From NCBI GenBank assembly GCA_002395405.1, contig DGWX01000034.1, forward strand, positions 1 through 38,000: a stretch of DNA of 38,000 nucleotides, read 5' to 3'. Source of the DNA: Christensenella sp. UBA4247 (GTDB taxonomy: Bacteria; Bacillota; Clostridia; Christensenellales; CAG-1252). This document shows, one piece after another, positions 20,628 to 29,379 of the stretch. The notes under the pieces are model-generated. The model did not search any database. It saw only the letters and a list, made by a program, of their open reading frames with translations, and was not told the origin of the DNA. Numbering within the stretch: the first letter of the stretch is position 1; every line of letters begins with the position of its first letter. A program made the translations under genes and the position numbers.

Positions 20628-21849
20628 GGAATTCAAACACGAACCTCTTTTCCATATTTCGAAGAGAATGGATATTTCGACCGCGCAAAAGTGGATCATT
20701 CGCCTTTCCGCGGGCATTCTCGCCGTTCTCGTATGTAGCTTGATCGCCACGATCTTTACGCATAATTTCGGAGGCTTCTTTAAGTCGATGGGAAGCGGAA
20801 CGTTCGGAACGGCGATCCGCAGATGGAACTTGCTCGAAAAGCTCGCGATCCTGCTTTGCATCGCGCTCGCTTTGACTCCGGCGTTCAAAATGCGATTTTG
20901 GAATATCGGGGCGGAAGGGCAAACGCTTATCGGTTGCCTGGTCAGCGCGATCTGTATGTTTTATATCCGCGGCTCCATCGCGAACCCCTTGCTCCTTTTG
21001 ATCTCCTTCGTCGGCAGCGTCGGAGCGGGTATGCTTTGGGGCTTTATCCCCGCCTTCTTTAAGGCGAAATGGAATACGAACGAGACGCTTTTTACCTTGA
21101 TGATGAACTACGTCGCGATGTATCTCGTTACTTTCTTTATCAGCTTTGCGGTGCGTTCGGGATCGGGCGTTCTCGGGTATCAGCCTTTCGGGCATTTGCC
21201 CCTGCTTCAAATTCCGGGGCTTGCGCCGACCGGTCAAAAGTTTTTGCTGACGGTGATCCTCGTTGCGGTTCTCGTGGTTTTGATGTATGTGTATCTGCGA
21301 TTCAGCAAACACGGCTATGAGATCTCCGTCGTCGGCGAGAGCGTTAACACGGCGCGCTATATCGGGATCAACGTTCGCAAAGTCATTATCCGAACGATGC
21401 TTTTATCCGGCGCGATCTGCGGCTTCGCCGGTTGGCTTCTCGTAACGGGCGCGCGCTTTACCGTAAACAAAGACCTCGTCGGAGGAGACGGTTTTACCGC
21501 GATCCTCGTGGCTTGGCTCGCGCATTTCAATCCGCTCGGAATGCTCTTAACGGCGTTCCTCGTGGTCTTCTTAAAGCAAGGCGCGTCGCAGCTCGTTACC
21601 GATTTTAAGATCGGGAAAGACTATTTCGGCGACGTTATAACGGGAATTTTCTTCTTCTTTATCATCGGATGCGAGTTCTTTATCAACTATCGTATCAACT
21701 TCAAAAAGAGAACCGTGAAAGCCGCGGCTTCTTCCGATACGGAAAACCCGAGCGAAGGGGCGGACGAGCCTTCCGCCGAGGCGCCGACCTTGCCGGAGGC
21801 GGAGGCCGCTTCCGAAGAGGCCGTCGCGGCAAACAGGGAGGTTGAATAA
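20620..21849 (+). CDS. ABC transporter permease, purine nucleoside type (first), 409 aa
   Basis: A polytopic membrane protein of the BPD_transp_2 family with about nine membrane segments. It includes the family motifs WNIGAEGQ (near residue 103) and SKHGYEISVVGESVNTARYIGIN in the loop that contacts the ATPase. It forms the channel with the next gene product. The C-terminal 45 residues are a low-complexity Ala/Glu/Pro tail (AEAPTLPEAEAASEEAVAAN), unusual for the family and of no clear purpose. ATG overlaps the ATPase stop (ATGCGTAA) behind AAAGGAGG; its own stop overlaps the next ATG. Confidence 0.92.
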   Translation: MRKEFKHEPLFHISKRMDISTAQKWIIRLSAGILAVLVCSLIATIFTHNFGGFFKSMGSGTFGTAIRRWNLLEKLAILLCIALALTPAFKMRFWNIGAEGQTLIGCLVSAICMFYIRGSIANPLLLLISFVGSVGAGMLWGFIPAFFKAKWNTNETLFTLMMNYVAMYLVTFFISFAVRSGSGVLGYQPFGHLPLLQIPGLAPTGQKFLLTVILVAVLVVLMYVYLRFSKHGYEISVVGESVNTARYIGINVRKVIIRTMLLSGAICGFAGWLLVTGARFTVNKDLVGGDGFTAILVAWLAHFNPLGMLLTAFLVVFLKQGASQLVTDFKIGKDYFGDVITGIFFFFIIGCEFFINYRINFKKRTVKAAASSDTENPSEGADEPSAEAPTLPEAEAASEEAVAANREVE

Positions 21850-22811
21850 TGTTTATATCTTTTCTTCATAACGCGATTCGATTCAGCACGATTTTTATGT
21901 ACGGTTCGACGGGCGAAACCCTGACCGAACGTTCCGGACACTTGAACCTCGGTACTCCGGGAACGATGTGCCTCGGCGCGCTCGGCGGTTTTCTCGGCGT
22001 CAGGATCTATTTGGACAGCGTTGCCTCCTCGGGGCAAATGAACGGATTTCTCGCGGTTTTTATCCCCATTTTGTTCGCTTTGCTTTTCGGCGCGTGCGCG
22101 GGGCTCTTATACAGCTTCTTTACCGTTACTCTCCGCTGCAACCAAAACGTGACCGGACTGACTCTTACGACGTTCGGGATCGGACTTTCGAACTTTGTCG
22201 GAAGCTCGATCAATAACACGGGCTTTTCCGCCGTCAGTATTTTCTTCCGTACCGGCTTTGTAACCAAGACGAATCCGAACGCGTTCGAAAATCTCTTTTT
22301 AACGTACGGCGCGCTCGTTTATCTCGCGATCATTCTCGCGATCGCCGTGGCGGTCATTTTGCGCCATACGAGGATCGGGCTGAACGTTCGCGCGGTGGGC
22401 GAGAACCCCGCCACGGCGGACGCCGCGGGCATCAACGTAACGGCGTATCGTTACGTTTCGACCATCATCGGTTCCGCGATTTCCGGTCTCGGCGGATTGT
22501 TTTACATTATGGATTATATCGGCGGAAATTGGCAATACGCGATCGACGCCTTCGGCTGGCTCGCCGTCGCGCTCGTTATCTTTACGATTTGGCAATCCGA
22601 CCTCGGTATTCTCGGCGCGATCTTGTTCGGCGCGTTGTACGTGGCTCCGAACTATATCAACACCGGAACGGCGGGCTACATCAAAGAACTGATCAAAATG
22701 CTGCCGTACATCATAACGATCGTCGTTTTGATCATTACGAGTATTTTCGGAAGCAGGAAAGCGCAACCGCCGGCAGGGCTCGGCCTCAATTATTTCCGCG
22801 AGGAAAGATAA
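21849..22811 (+). CDS. ABC transporter permease, purine nucleoside type (second), 320 aa
   Basis: The second BPD_transp_2 permease, with about nine membrane segments. Motifs include GETLTERSGHLNLGTPGTM at residues 18-36, NQNVTGLTLTTFG, and HTRIGLNVRAVGENPATADAAGIN in the ATPase-contact loop. In known systems (NupP/NupQ type) the two permeases form a heterodimer. TAATG joins it to the first permease gene, with GGGAGG upstream. It is the last gene of the riboswitch operon; a strong terminator starts 10 bases after its stop. Confidence 0.92.
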   Translation: MFISFLHNAIRFSTIFMYGSTGETLTERSGHLNLGTPGTMCLGALGGFLGVRIYLDSVASSGQMNGFLAVFIPILFALLFGACAGLLYSFFTVTLRCNQNVTGLTLTTFGIGLSNFVGSSINNTGFSAVSIFFRTGFVTKTNPNAFENLFLTYGALVYLAIILAIAVAVILRHTRIGLNVRAVGENPATADAAGINVTAYRYVSTIIGSAISGLGGLFYIMDYIGGNWQYAIDAFGWLAVALVIFTIWQSDLGILGAILFGALYVAPNYINTGTAGYIKELIKMLPYIITIVVLIITSIFGSRKAQPPAGLGLNYFREER

Positions 22812-22820
22812 ACGAAAGAA

Positions 22821-22854
22821 AAAAACCGCCGTGCGAAAAAGCACGGCGGTTTTT
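22821..22854. terminator. Bidirectional terminator
   Basis: AAAAACCGCCGTGC and GCACGGCGGTTTTT form a perfect 14-base stem with a 6-base loop, flanked by A and T runs. It serves the purine operon from the left and the small leftward genes from the right. Confidence 0.95.
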
Positions 22855-22993
22855 ACAGATCGTCCGCGTCCTGCTCGGGGGAAGAAGTCCCGTCCGAGGG
22901 GGTTCCGGTATAGGATCCTTGCTTGTCGAATTTGCTTTTAACGCGCTCGATCGCGCTTTTTGCTTTGCGAAAAGCTTTACCGAGGATCCCCAT
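22853..22993 (-). CDS. Small basic protein, 46 aa
   Basis: This very short protein has a basic amphipathic N-terminal helix (MGILGKAFRKAKSAIERVKS) and a flexible Ser/Gly/Asp tail (TPSDGTSSPEQDADDL). Start and stop with the upstream DUF378 gene overlap as TAATG, and AAGGA lies 9-10 bases upstream, so it is very likely translated by coupling. No family is known to me. An amphipathic helix next to a small membrane protein suggests a membrane-associated partner, but that is speculation. Its stop codon lies within the edge of the terminator. Confidence 0.55.
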   Translation of the reverse strand: MGILGKAFRKAKSAIERVKSKFDKQGSYTGTPSDGTSSPEQDADDL

Positions 22994-23232
22994 TATTCGC
23001 CGATCCTTTCGCGCGTTTCCTTCTCGGGAAACTCTTGATCCACTCTTCCCTTTTTGCGGAAAATGAAGTAGATGAGCCACGCGCCCGCCACGCCTACGAG
23101 AATATAGACGATCCTTGCCGCAATCGCGCTGCCGAAGGTGATCCAACTTACGATATTGAAACCGCAAATACCGATCACGAGCCAGTTGATTGCGCCGATA
23201 ATGGTGATGATTAAAGCGATCAATGTAATCAT
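22993..23232 (-). CDS. DUF378 small membrane protein, 79 aa
   Basis: Two membrane segments (about 2-22, LIALIITIIGAINWLVIGI, and 38-58) and a charged C-terminal tail (FRKKGRVDQEFPEKETRERIGE) match the DUF378/YuzA family of small membrane proteins, whose function is unknown. The tail here is longer than usual. AAAGGAG precedes the ATG. It is transcribed leftward together with the 46-aa protein, probably from a promoter within 23249-23391, divergent from the metalloprotease gene. Confidence 0.85.
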   Translation of the reverse strand: MITLIALIITIIGAINWLVIGICGFNIVSWITFGSAIAARIVYILVGVAGAWLIYFIFRKKGRVDQEFPEKETRERIGE

Positions 23233-23248
23233 TTTTATCTCCTTTGAG

Positions 23249-23391
23249 CTTGCGCTCCGAGAATAGAATGCGCAAGGATAAGCGAATTATACGGTTAAAA
23301 AGAAATTTTCGCGGGCGGCGCGCCGCTTTTATGATCGCAAAATTACGTTTTTTTAATTTTCCCTGCAATCTCTATAAGAAAGTAGTATAAT
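23249..23391. promoter_or_regulatory. Divergent promoter region
   Basis: Leftward: TATAAT on the minus strand at 23286-23291 without a clear -35, and a 7-base inverted repeat CTTGCGC/GCGCAAG (23249-23276) in the leader. Rightward: TATAAT at 23386-23391, also with a poor -35, so close to the ATG at 23398 that transcription would begin at about the start codon. Confidence 0.4.
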
Positions 23392-23397
23392 AAGCGT

Positions 23398-26300
23398 ATG
23401 AAACGGTTTATAAGGAAAAATCGAGCGATTTTCTTTCTCGTCGTAGTATTGTGTTTGTTTTGCGCGGCGAGTCTTTTTGCTTGCGACGGCGAAGTTACGC
23501 TCGGGATTTCCTTGGAAGGGGAGATCGTTCCGGGAGGGTCGCTGTCTCCTTCGCTCGTATTTACGGGAGCGGAGAGGCGCGTTCGATTCTACTCGGAAAA
23601 AGATTTCGAGCTGACCGTCGTTCGCGGCGAGGCGTTCGCCGCCGTTAAGGACGGCGTCGTTACGATCGCGGAAGACGCGGTTCCCGGTTCCGAGTTTACC
23701 CTTCGCGCCGCCGTCGGATCGCTCTCTGTGGAGGAGACCTATTCGATCGGGTTCAGCCCCGTTCGAGAAGTTCTTTTCTCTCTTCCGGAAAGCGCGGAAG
23801 CGGGAGAAAGGCTCGCTCTTTCGGCGGAGGTGTTGCCGCTTGGCGCAACGGGTGAGACGGCGATTTTTGAGGTCGTTTCGGGCAACGGTTCGATCGAAGG
23901 GAACGAATTGATCATAAGTTCGGACGCCGATTTCGGAGACGAGATCTCGGTTCGCGCTTCGGCGGGCGGTGTTTACAGCGAAGTAAAAAGTCTCGCCGTT
24001 TCCACCGTGCAAACGAAAAATCTTTTTCTCTCGGCGGATGAAAAAACCTGCCCCCCGGGCGGATCGATCCGAGTTGATTTTACGAAAGAACCTTCAAACG
24101 CTTCTTTCCCCATTATCGCGGAGATCACGCGCGGCGCGACGATCGCGTCGTACGATTCGGAAACGGGGATCTTGTCCGTTTCCGCCGGCGCGGAAATGGG
24201 AAAAGAGATCGTTCTTGCGGCGTCTTGCGGCGCTCGGCGCGCGGAAGAAACCTTTACGGTGGGCTATCCCGCGATCCGATCCATTACGCCGATCGGCGGG
24301 AAAGAAACGGTGCGCCCCTCCGAAACCCACTCGTTTTCTTATACCGTATTCCCGGCTGCGGCGGATCCTTCCGCCGTTCGTATTTCCCTCGTTCAGGGGG
24401 CGGAGATCGTGGAATGGCGCGGCGGAACTTCCTTTACCGTAAACGCGAGCGCCCGTGCGGGCGATGAGATCGTGTTTCTTTTGGAAGCGAGCGACGAAGT
24501 GTATTCGACCCTCTCTTTCCTCGTGGAAACGGCGAAAGTGGATTCTTTATACCTTGCGGTGGAGGGGAACACTTCTTACGCGAAAAGCGGCGAGATCCTG
24601 ACCCTTTCTTCGCTTGTTACTCCCTCGACTTACGCGGGAAGCGTCCGTTATATCGTAAAGGAAGGCGAAGACCTCGTTACGGTTGCGGGCGAGTTCGTAA
24701 CGGTTAAAGACGGCGCGGGAAAAGGAACCGTTCGCATCGCGGCAAGAGCGGAAGACGGAACGGAATCGAACGAGATCGCGTTTACCGTCAGCGGCAGATA
24801 TTCCCGCCGCGTGTATTCTTCTTGGAGCAACGTTTCTCTTTCTCCCTCCGACGAAAACGAATGCGTTTGGATGGTCCTTCCCGAAGCGACGGAAGCGGGC
24901 GGCATTACGGTGGTCGTGCCGCGCGAAGTCGTGGATCTCGTGATCGAAGGACGTTACGACGGGCAGAACGGGATCTATAAGAATCTTTGTTTCTATTTCC
25001 GAAACGCGCCCGAGCGCACCGTTACGCTTTCGCATTTCGCGACCGAGGCGACTTACGGCTTCGGCGGAACGGTTTTGGATTTCGGATCTTCGGGCAGCGT
25101 GGAGATTGTTCTCGAAGGGGAGAACTTCGTTCGCGCGGACAGTCCGTATTCTTTGAATAGCGAAGACGTCATCGTGGACGGCGTTTGGAACACGGGCTTT
25201 TATTACGAATCGCAAATCGCGAAGAGGCGCTCGGGTAAAGACGGCTATAACGGTTCTTCGGGCGGAACGGCGATCAGCGGCTACGCGCTGAGCTTCAAAG
25301 GAAGCGGAAAACTGACGGCTGCCGCGGGGAGCGGAACGAACGGGATCTCGGGCGGCAAAGGCGCGGACGCGGAATACACGCAAAACGTTATTTCCTATCT
25401 TTCGGGCGCGGGCGGAAACGGCGGCGCGGGAGGAGACAGCGGCAGGGCGATACACGCCTATCGGGCGGCGTTTGCTTGTACCGTCGTCGCATTGCCCGGA
25501 AACGCGGGTATGGGCGGCAAAGGCGGAATGGCGGGTTCTCTCGAATATCTCGCGGGGCGCGACGTTACGGCGGTCAAAGGGAAAGACGGCGCTTCGGGCG
25601 CAAACGGGATCCCGTATCCCGCGATCGACGCGACGATCATAACGGGCAGCGGTTTTACCTCGTCCGTCGGGCGGGTCGTTTCGCTGAATCAAAGAAGGGA
25701 AGAAACGCTTTCTTCTTTGGCGGATAAAATATCCCGCTATTACGGCGTGGGCTTGTATTACGGAAATTCTCTGTATAATCCCTATAAAAATCTCTCGAAG
25801 AGCAAGCGCTACGTAATGGAGGCGCAAACCGATCCCGCAGCGCTCCTCGGGCAAGCGAACTTTTTGGCGTACACGATGACGCAAATGCCGAAAAACTGCT
25901 GGCGCGAAGTTTTGTTCCTCAGCACAAAGCAAGTTACGATCTATCTGGCAAAATCCATTACTTCCGGCTCGGGCGGAACGATCCTCGGGCTTACGAGCGA
26001 CGCGAATCGCGTTTGGTTCGCCACCTTCGGAACGGAAGTACGCGGCGTTTTATACGGCGGCTATTTTAGTATTATGCTTCACGAATTTACCCACCTTTTC
26101 CACTATAACTTTACCTCGTCTTCCGCGCGCTCCGCGTTTGAATCCGAACTCAAAAGCTACAACTATTCTCTCGCCTATAAATCGGCTTACGGAAGCGTTG
26201 AACGCGTGTACGGCGTCAGCCCGACCTACGGCGCGGATAACAGCTGTTTCCTCAGCACCTATTCGAGAAAATCCGTTATGGAAGACGCGGCGGAAACGCT

Positions 26301-26463
26301 TTCTCTCGTTTCCACCTTGACCGTGGCGCCCGATTTCCTTGCGGCGGATTGTCATATTCGCAAGAAGTACGACGCGCTTGCCGGTGCGTTTTCTCGCGAG
26401 TATGAGACGCTTTCCCGATTCTCCGCTCCCAATCTTTTCGGGTATCCGCATTTGTTCGATTAG
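23398..26463 (+). CDS. Secreted lipoprotein with Ig-like repeats and HEFTH metalloprotease domain, 1021 aa
   Basis: A signal peptide with a lipobox (SLFAC, residues 25-29) precedes four or five beta-rich Ig-like repeats up to about 465. A beta-rich, possibly right-handed-helix segment (470-610) and a Gly/Ala-rich stretch (about 615-750, GKDGYNGSSGG and similar) follow. The C-terminal 250 residues contain HEFTH (H895-H899), a zinc-protease HExxH site, and EDAAE at 962-966, which can supply the third ligand as in gluzincins. It is likely a cell-surface protease for proteins in the environment. No Shine-Dalgarno site is visible; a TATAAT seven bases before ATG suggests a leaderless message. The exact peptidase family is not identified. 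Confidence 0.75.
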   Translation: MKRFIRKNRAIFFLVVVLCLFCAASLFACDGEVTLGISLEGEIVPGGSLSPSLVFTGAERRVRFYSEKDFELTVVRGEAFAAVKDGVVTIAEDAVPGSEFTLRAAVGSLSVEETYSIGFSPVREVLFSLPESAEAGERLALSAEVLPLGATGETAIFEVVSGNGSIEGNELIISSDADFGDEISVRASAGGVYSEVKSLAVSTVQTKNLFLSADEKTCPPGGSIRVDFTKEPSNASFPIIAEITRGATIASYDSETGILSVSAGAEMGKEIVLAASCGARRAEETFTVGYPAIRSITPIGGKETVRPSETHSFSYTVFPAAADPSAVRISLVQGAEIVEWRGGTSFTVNASARAGDEIVFLLEASDEVYSTLSFLVETAKVDSLYLAVEGNTSYAKSGEILTLSSLVTPSTYAGSVRYIVKEGEDLVTVAGEFVTVKDGAGKGTVRIAARAEDGTESNEIAFTVSGRYSRRVYSSWSNVSLSPSDENECVWMVLPEATEAGGITVVVPREVVDLVIEGRYDGQNGIYKNLCFYFRNAPERTVTLSHFATEATYGFGGTVLDFGSSGSVEIVLEGENFVRADSPYSLNSEDVIVDGVWNTGFYYESQIAKRRSGKDGYNGSSGGTAISGYALSFKGSGKLTAAAGSGTNGISGGKGADAEYTQNVISYLSGAGGNGGAGGDSGRAIHAYRAAFACTVVALPGNAGMGGKGGMAGSLEYLAGRDVTAVKGKDGASGANGIPYPAIDATIITGSGFTSSVGRVVSLNQRREETLSSLADKISRYYGVGLYYGNSLYNPYKNLSKSKRYVMEAQTDPAALLGQANFLAYTMTQMPKNCWREVLFLSTKQVTIYLAKSITSGSGGTILGLTSDANRVWFATFGTEVRGVLYGGYFSIMLHEFTHLFHYNFTSSSARSAFESELKSYNYSLAYKSAYGSVERVYGVSPTYGADNSCFLSTYSRKSVMEDAAETLSLVSTLTVAPDFLAADCHIRKKYDALAGAFSREYETLSRFSAPNLFGYPHLFD

Positions 26464-26502
26464 AGCGGGCGAAGGAAAAATGCGCGCCCGCGCGCGGACG
26501 CG

Positions 26503-26531
26503 TTGACGAAAAGACGGAAATACGATATAAT
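26503..26531 (+). promoter_or_regulatory. Promoter of the isomerase-like gene
   Basis: TTGACG (26503-26508), 17 bases, perfect TATAAT (26526-26531), about 80 bases before the ATG. No terminator is visible between the metalloprotease stop and this promoter. Confidence 0.8.
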
Positions 26532-26615
26532 GATCTCGTCGCGCGACGCAAAAAAAGGGCTTCGCGATGAAAAAGATCTTCCCCTTGCCGAGGGAAGGGA
26601 AAGAAGGAGAAAAAC

Positions 26616-27368
26616 ATGAACGATTTCGGCGTTTACGCCTATTGCGGATTCGATTTGCCGGCGGAAGAAAGATTCAAAAAGATCAAAGCGGCAGGGTTTG
26701 AAAAGGTGGCGGTTTGGTGCCACAGCGATTTTAATACGAACAGCGGGATCTCGGAGTACGAGCAGTTCAAATTTTTGCGCGAGCAATCGCTCGGCGTATC
26801 TTACGCGCATTGTCCCATCAAGTACGCGCCCTACCTCGCAAACAAGTATTACGGGGCGAAAGAAGCGGTCAAGACGCATAAAATATACGTCAAATCCGCA
26901 AAAGAGCAAGGCGTTTCGATCTGCGTGGCGCATTTGCCCGAGGTAAATGCCGCCGTGATCGATAACGTGGGCGAGATCGCGGAATTCGCCGAGGCGCAGG
27001 GCGTAAAGCTCGCTTTCGAGAATCTGACGGGGAAAGCCCCCTTCGACGAATTGTTCCGCGCGGTCAAGAACGCCTATTTTTGTTATGATACCTGTCACGC
27101 GCTTATGTTCGGTGATGACAGCGGCGAAATGGCGGAGCGCTATATGGATCGCCTCGTTGCAACGCACCTTTCGGACGGAGACGGCGTAAAAGACTGCCAT
27201 TTTATGCCGGGAAAAGGGCGCTATCGCTTTGATTCTCTTGCTGAAAAACTCAAAAAAGGCGGCTACAAGGGTGATTTCGTCCTTGAAGCGTTCCAATCTT
27301 CGGAATATTCGGATATTTCCGAATTTTTATCCGAAGGAAAAGCCCGTTTGGAAGAGATTTTCGGTTAA
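26616..27368 (+). CDS. Sugar phosphate isomerase/epimerase (TIM barrel), 250 aa
   Basis: A xylose-isomerase-like TIM barrel of the AP-endonuclease family 2 superfamily. Strand ends carry likely metal ligands: H in WCHSDFN, VAHLPEVN, AFENL (Glu), CYDTCHA (Asp/His), VATHLSDGDG (His/Asp) and VLEAFQS (Glu). Members isomerise or epimerise sugars or inositol derivatives, or cut abasic DNA. The substrate cannot be told here. Shorter than endonuclease IV and without its full set of zinc ligands, so sugar chemistry is more likely. GAAGGAG precedes ATG. It stands alone between its own promoter and the terminator/promoter element in front of glgB. Confidence 0.85.
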   Translation: MNDFGVYAYCGFDLPAEERFKKIKAAGFEKVAVWCHSDFNTNSGISEYEQFKFLREQSLGVSYAHCPIKYAPYLANKYYGAKEAVKTHKIYVKSAKEQGVSICVAHLPEVNAAVIDNVGEIAEFAEAQGVKLAFENLTGKAPFDELFRAVKNAYFCYDTCHALMFGDDSGEMAERYMDRLVATHLSDGDGVKDCHFMPGKGRYRFDSLAEKLKKGGYKGDFVLEAFQSSEYSDISEFLSEGKARLEEIFG

Positions 27369-27425
27369 TTATACGATCGGAAACCAACTTTTCTCAAATT
27401 GCCCTAAAAATCTTGCGTTTTACTA

Positions 27426-27476
27426 TTGAAAAACGGCGGTTCGTTGTGCTATAATGACGATAACCGCGTTTTTTTT
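27426..27476 (+). promoter_or_regulatory. glgB promoter nested in a terminator hairpin
   Basis: TTGAAA (27426-27431), 18 bases, TATAAT (27450-27455). The -10 lies in the loop of a hairpin: GCGGTT (27436-27441) pairs with AACCGC (27462-27467), extended by AAC/GTT across a bulged G, and eight T residues follow (27469-27476). Read-through RNA from the isomerase gene would form this terminator, while RNA starting near 27462 lacks the left arm and passes. Confidence 0.7.
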
Positions 27477-27486
27477 AGGAGGCAAT

Positions 27487-29379
27487 ATGTCCGAAAATAT
27501 CGATTATCCCGCTTTTTTGTTCCACGAAGGTACGAATTACGAATGTTACAAGATGTTCTGCCCCGTGCCTTGCGTTCGAGGGAAAGAGCGCGGCTATACC
27601 TTCCGCGTATGGGCGCCGAACGCGAAAAGCGTGTCCGTCGTGGGAGATTTTAACGGTTGGGATCTTTCCGCCGATCCGATGGAGCGCGGGAAGGGCGGCT
27701 TTTTCGAGGCTTTTTTGACTTCGCCTAAAATTTTCGATAAATATAAGTTCGCCGTTACGCAAGCGGACGGAAAGCTTGTTTACAAAGCGGATCCTTTCGC
27801 GCTGCACACGGAAACCGCGCCCGGTAACGCGAGCAAGATCTATAAATTCCGCCATAAATGGAAAGACGCGGAGTATATGGCGCGCCGCGAAAAGTATTCT
27901 CCTTATAACGCGCCCGTGAATATATACGAAGTTCACCTCGGCTCTTGGAAGCGTCACGAGGACGGGAACGTGTATTCCTATCTCGATCTTGCGAAAGAGC
28001 TCGTTCCGTACGTGAAACAGATGGGTTATACGCACGTTGAGTTTATGCCCGTAACGGAGTATCCCTATGAAGGCAGCTGGGGGTATCAGGTTTCGGGAAT
28101 GTTCGCGCCTACCTCGCGTTACGGGACGCCGGACGATTTTATGGAGCTTGTGGACGCGTTCCACAAAGCCGGCATCGGCGTGATCGTGGATTGGGTCAGC
28201 GCGCATTTCCCGAAGGACGAATTCGGGCTTTATAAGTTCGACGGAACGTATCAATACGAATATGCGAGCGAGAAAAAGCGCGAGCATAAAGAATGGGGAA
28301 CGGTCGTATTCGATTACGGCAAGAGCGAAGTTCGCTCCTTCTTGATCTCCTCGGCGATGTTTTGGTTTGACGTATATCATATCGACGGGATCCGTATGGA
28401 CGCGGTCGCGAGTATGCTGTACCTCGATTACGCCAGAAAGGACGGCGAATGGGAGAGGAACGCGTTCGGCGGCAATTATAACCTCGAAGCGATCGACTTC
28501 ATCAAAGAGCTGAATCAAGCGGTTTTGTCTCGCTATAAGGGCGTTATGATGATCGCGGAAGAGTCCACCGCTTTCCCGATGGTGACCAAGCCGCCTTACG
28601 ACGGCGGTCTCGGTTTCAATTTCAAATGGAATATGGGTTGGATGAACGATACTTTGAAGTATGTTTCCGCCAATCCCTTCTTCCGCAAAGATATGCACGG
28701 GTGTATGACCTTCCCGATCATGTACGCGTTCAGCGAGAATTATATCCTTCCTTTGTCTCACGACGAAGCCGTTCACGGGAAAGCTTCCCTGATCGGAAAG
28801 ATGGCGGGGGATTACGAAGAAAAATTCAAGAGCTTAAAAACCTATTACGGCTATATGATGGCGCACCCCGGAAAGAAACTGCTGTTTATGGGCGGGGAAT
28901 TCGCGCAGTTTATCGAATGGAACTACAAGCAAGGGTTGGATTGGTTGCTCCTTTCCTATCCGGCTCACGAAAATATGCGTCGTTTCGTTCGCGCGTTGAA
29001 CGAGTTTTACAAGAGCGAACCGGCGTTTTACGATTTCGATACTTCGCCCGATAGTTTCCGTTGGGCGGTCGTGGACGATAACACGCAGAACGTGTTCGCC
29101 TTTAACCGTATTTCGGAAAAAGGGGAAACGGTGCTGTGCGTATTCAACTTTTCGCCCGTTCCGAGAAACGGTTATAAGATCGGCGTTCGCGACAAGGGAA
29201 GATACAAGGCGGTCTTTGACAGCGAGAGCAAGAAATTCGGCGGCGAAAGAGGCGCGTTTTCTCTCTCCGCGAAGATCGGAGAAAGCCACGGCGAAAAGTT
29301 CTATCTCGAAATGGATATTCCCGCGTACAGCGCGGTTTATTTCAAAAAAATCTCACCGAAAAAGGAGGGTGCAAAATGA
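27487..29379 (+). CDS. glgB: 1,4-alpha-glucan branching enzyme, 630 aa
   Basis: It makes the alpha-1,6 branches of glycogen. An N-terminal CBM48 domain (about 25-115, FRVWAPNAKSVSVVGDFNGW) precedes a GH13 barrel: EVHLGSWKRH, EFMPVTEYPYEGSWGYQ, DGIRMDAV with nucleophile D305, IAEES with acid E358, and LSHDEAVHGK with D426, then a C-terminal all-beta domain. The length is that of the short GlgB form. AGGAGG stands 4 bases before ATG (27487); an upstream in-frame ATG at 27454 lies inside the promoter. First gene of the glycogen operon; it overlaps glgC by 4 bases (ATGA). Confidence 0.96.
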   Translation: MSENIDYPAFLFHEGTNYECYKMFCPVPCVRGKERGYTFRVWAPNAKSVSVVGDFNGWDLSADPMERGKGGFFEAFLTSPKIFDKYKFAVTQADGKLVYKADPFALHTETAPGNASKIYKFRHKWKDAEYMARREKYSPYNAPVNIYEVHLGSWKRHEDGNVYSYLDLAKELVPYVKQMGYTHVEFMPVTEYPYEGSWGYQVSGMFAPTSRYGTPDDFMELVDAFHKAGIGVIVDWVSAHFPKDEFGLYKFDGTYQYEYASEKKREHKEWGTVVFDYGKSEVRSFLISSAMFWFDVYHIDGIRMDAVASMLYLDYARKDGEWERNAFGGNYNLEAIDFIKELNQAVLSRYKGVMMIAEESTAFPMVTKPPYDGGLGFNFKWNMGWMNDTLKYVSANPFFRKDMHGCMTFPIMYAFSENYILPLSHDEAVHGKASLIGKMAGDYEEKFKSLKTYYGYMMAHPGKKLLFMGGEFAQFIEWNYKQGLDWLLLSYPAHENMRRFVRALNEFYKSEPAFYDFDTSPDSFRWAVVDDNTQNVFAFNRISEKGETVLCVFNFSPVPRNGYKIGVRDKGRYKAVFDSESKKFGGERGAFSLSAKIGESHGEKFYLEMDIPAYSAVYFKKISPKKEGAK

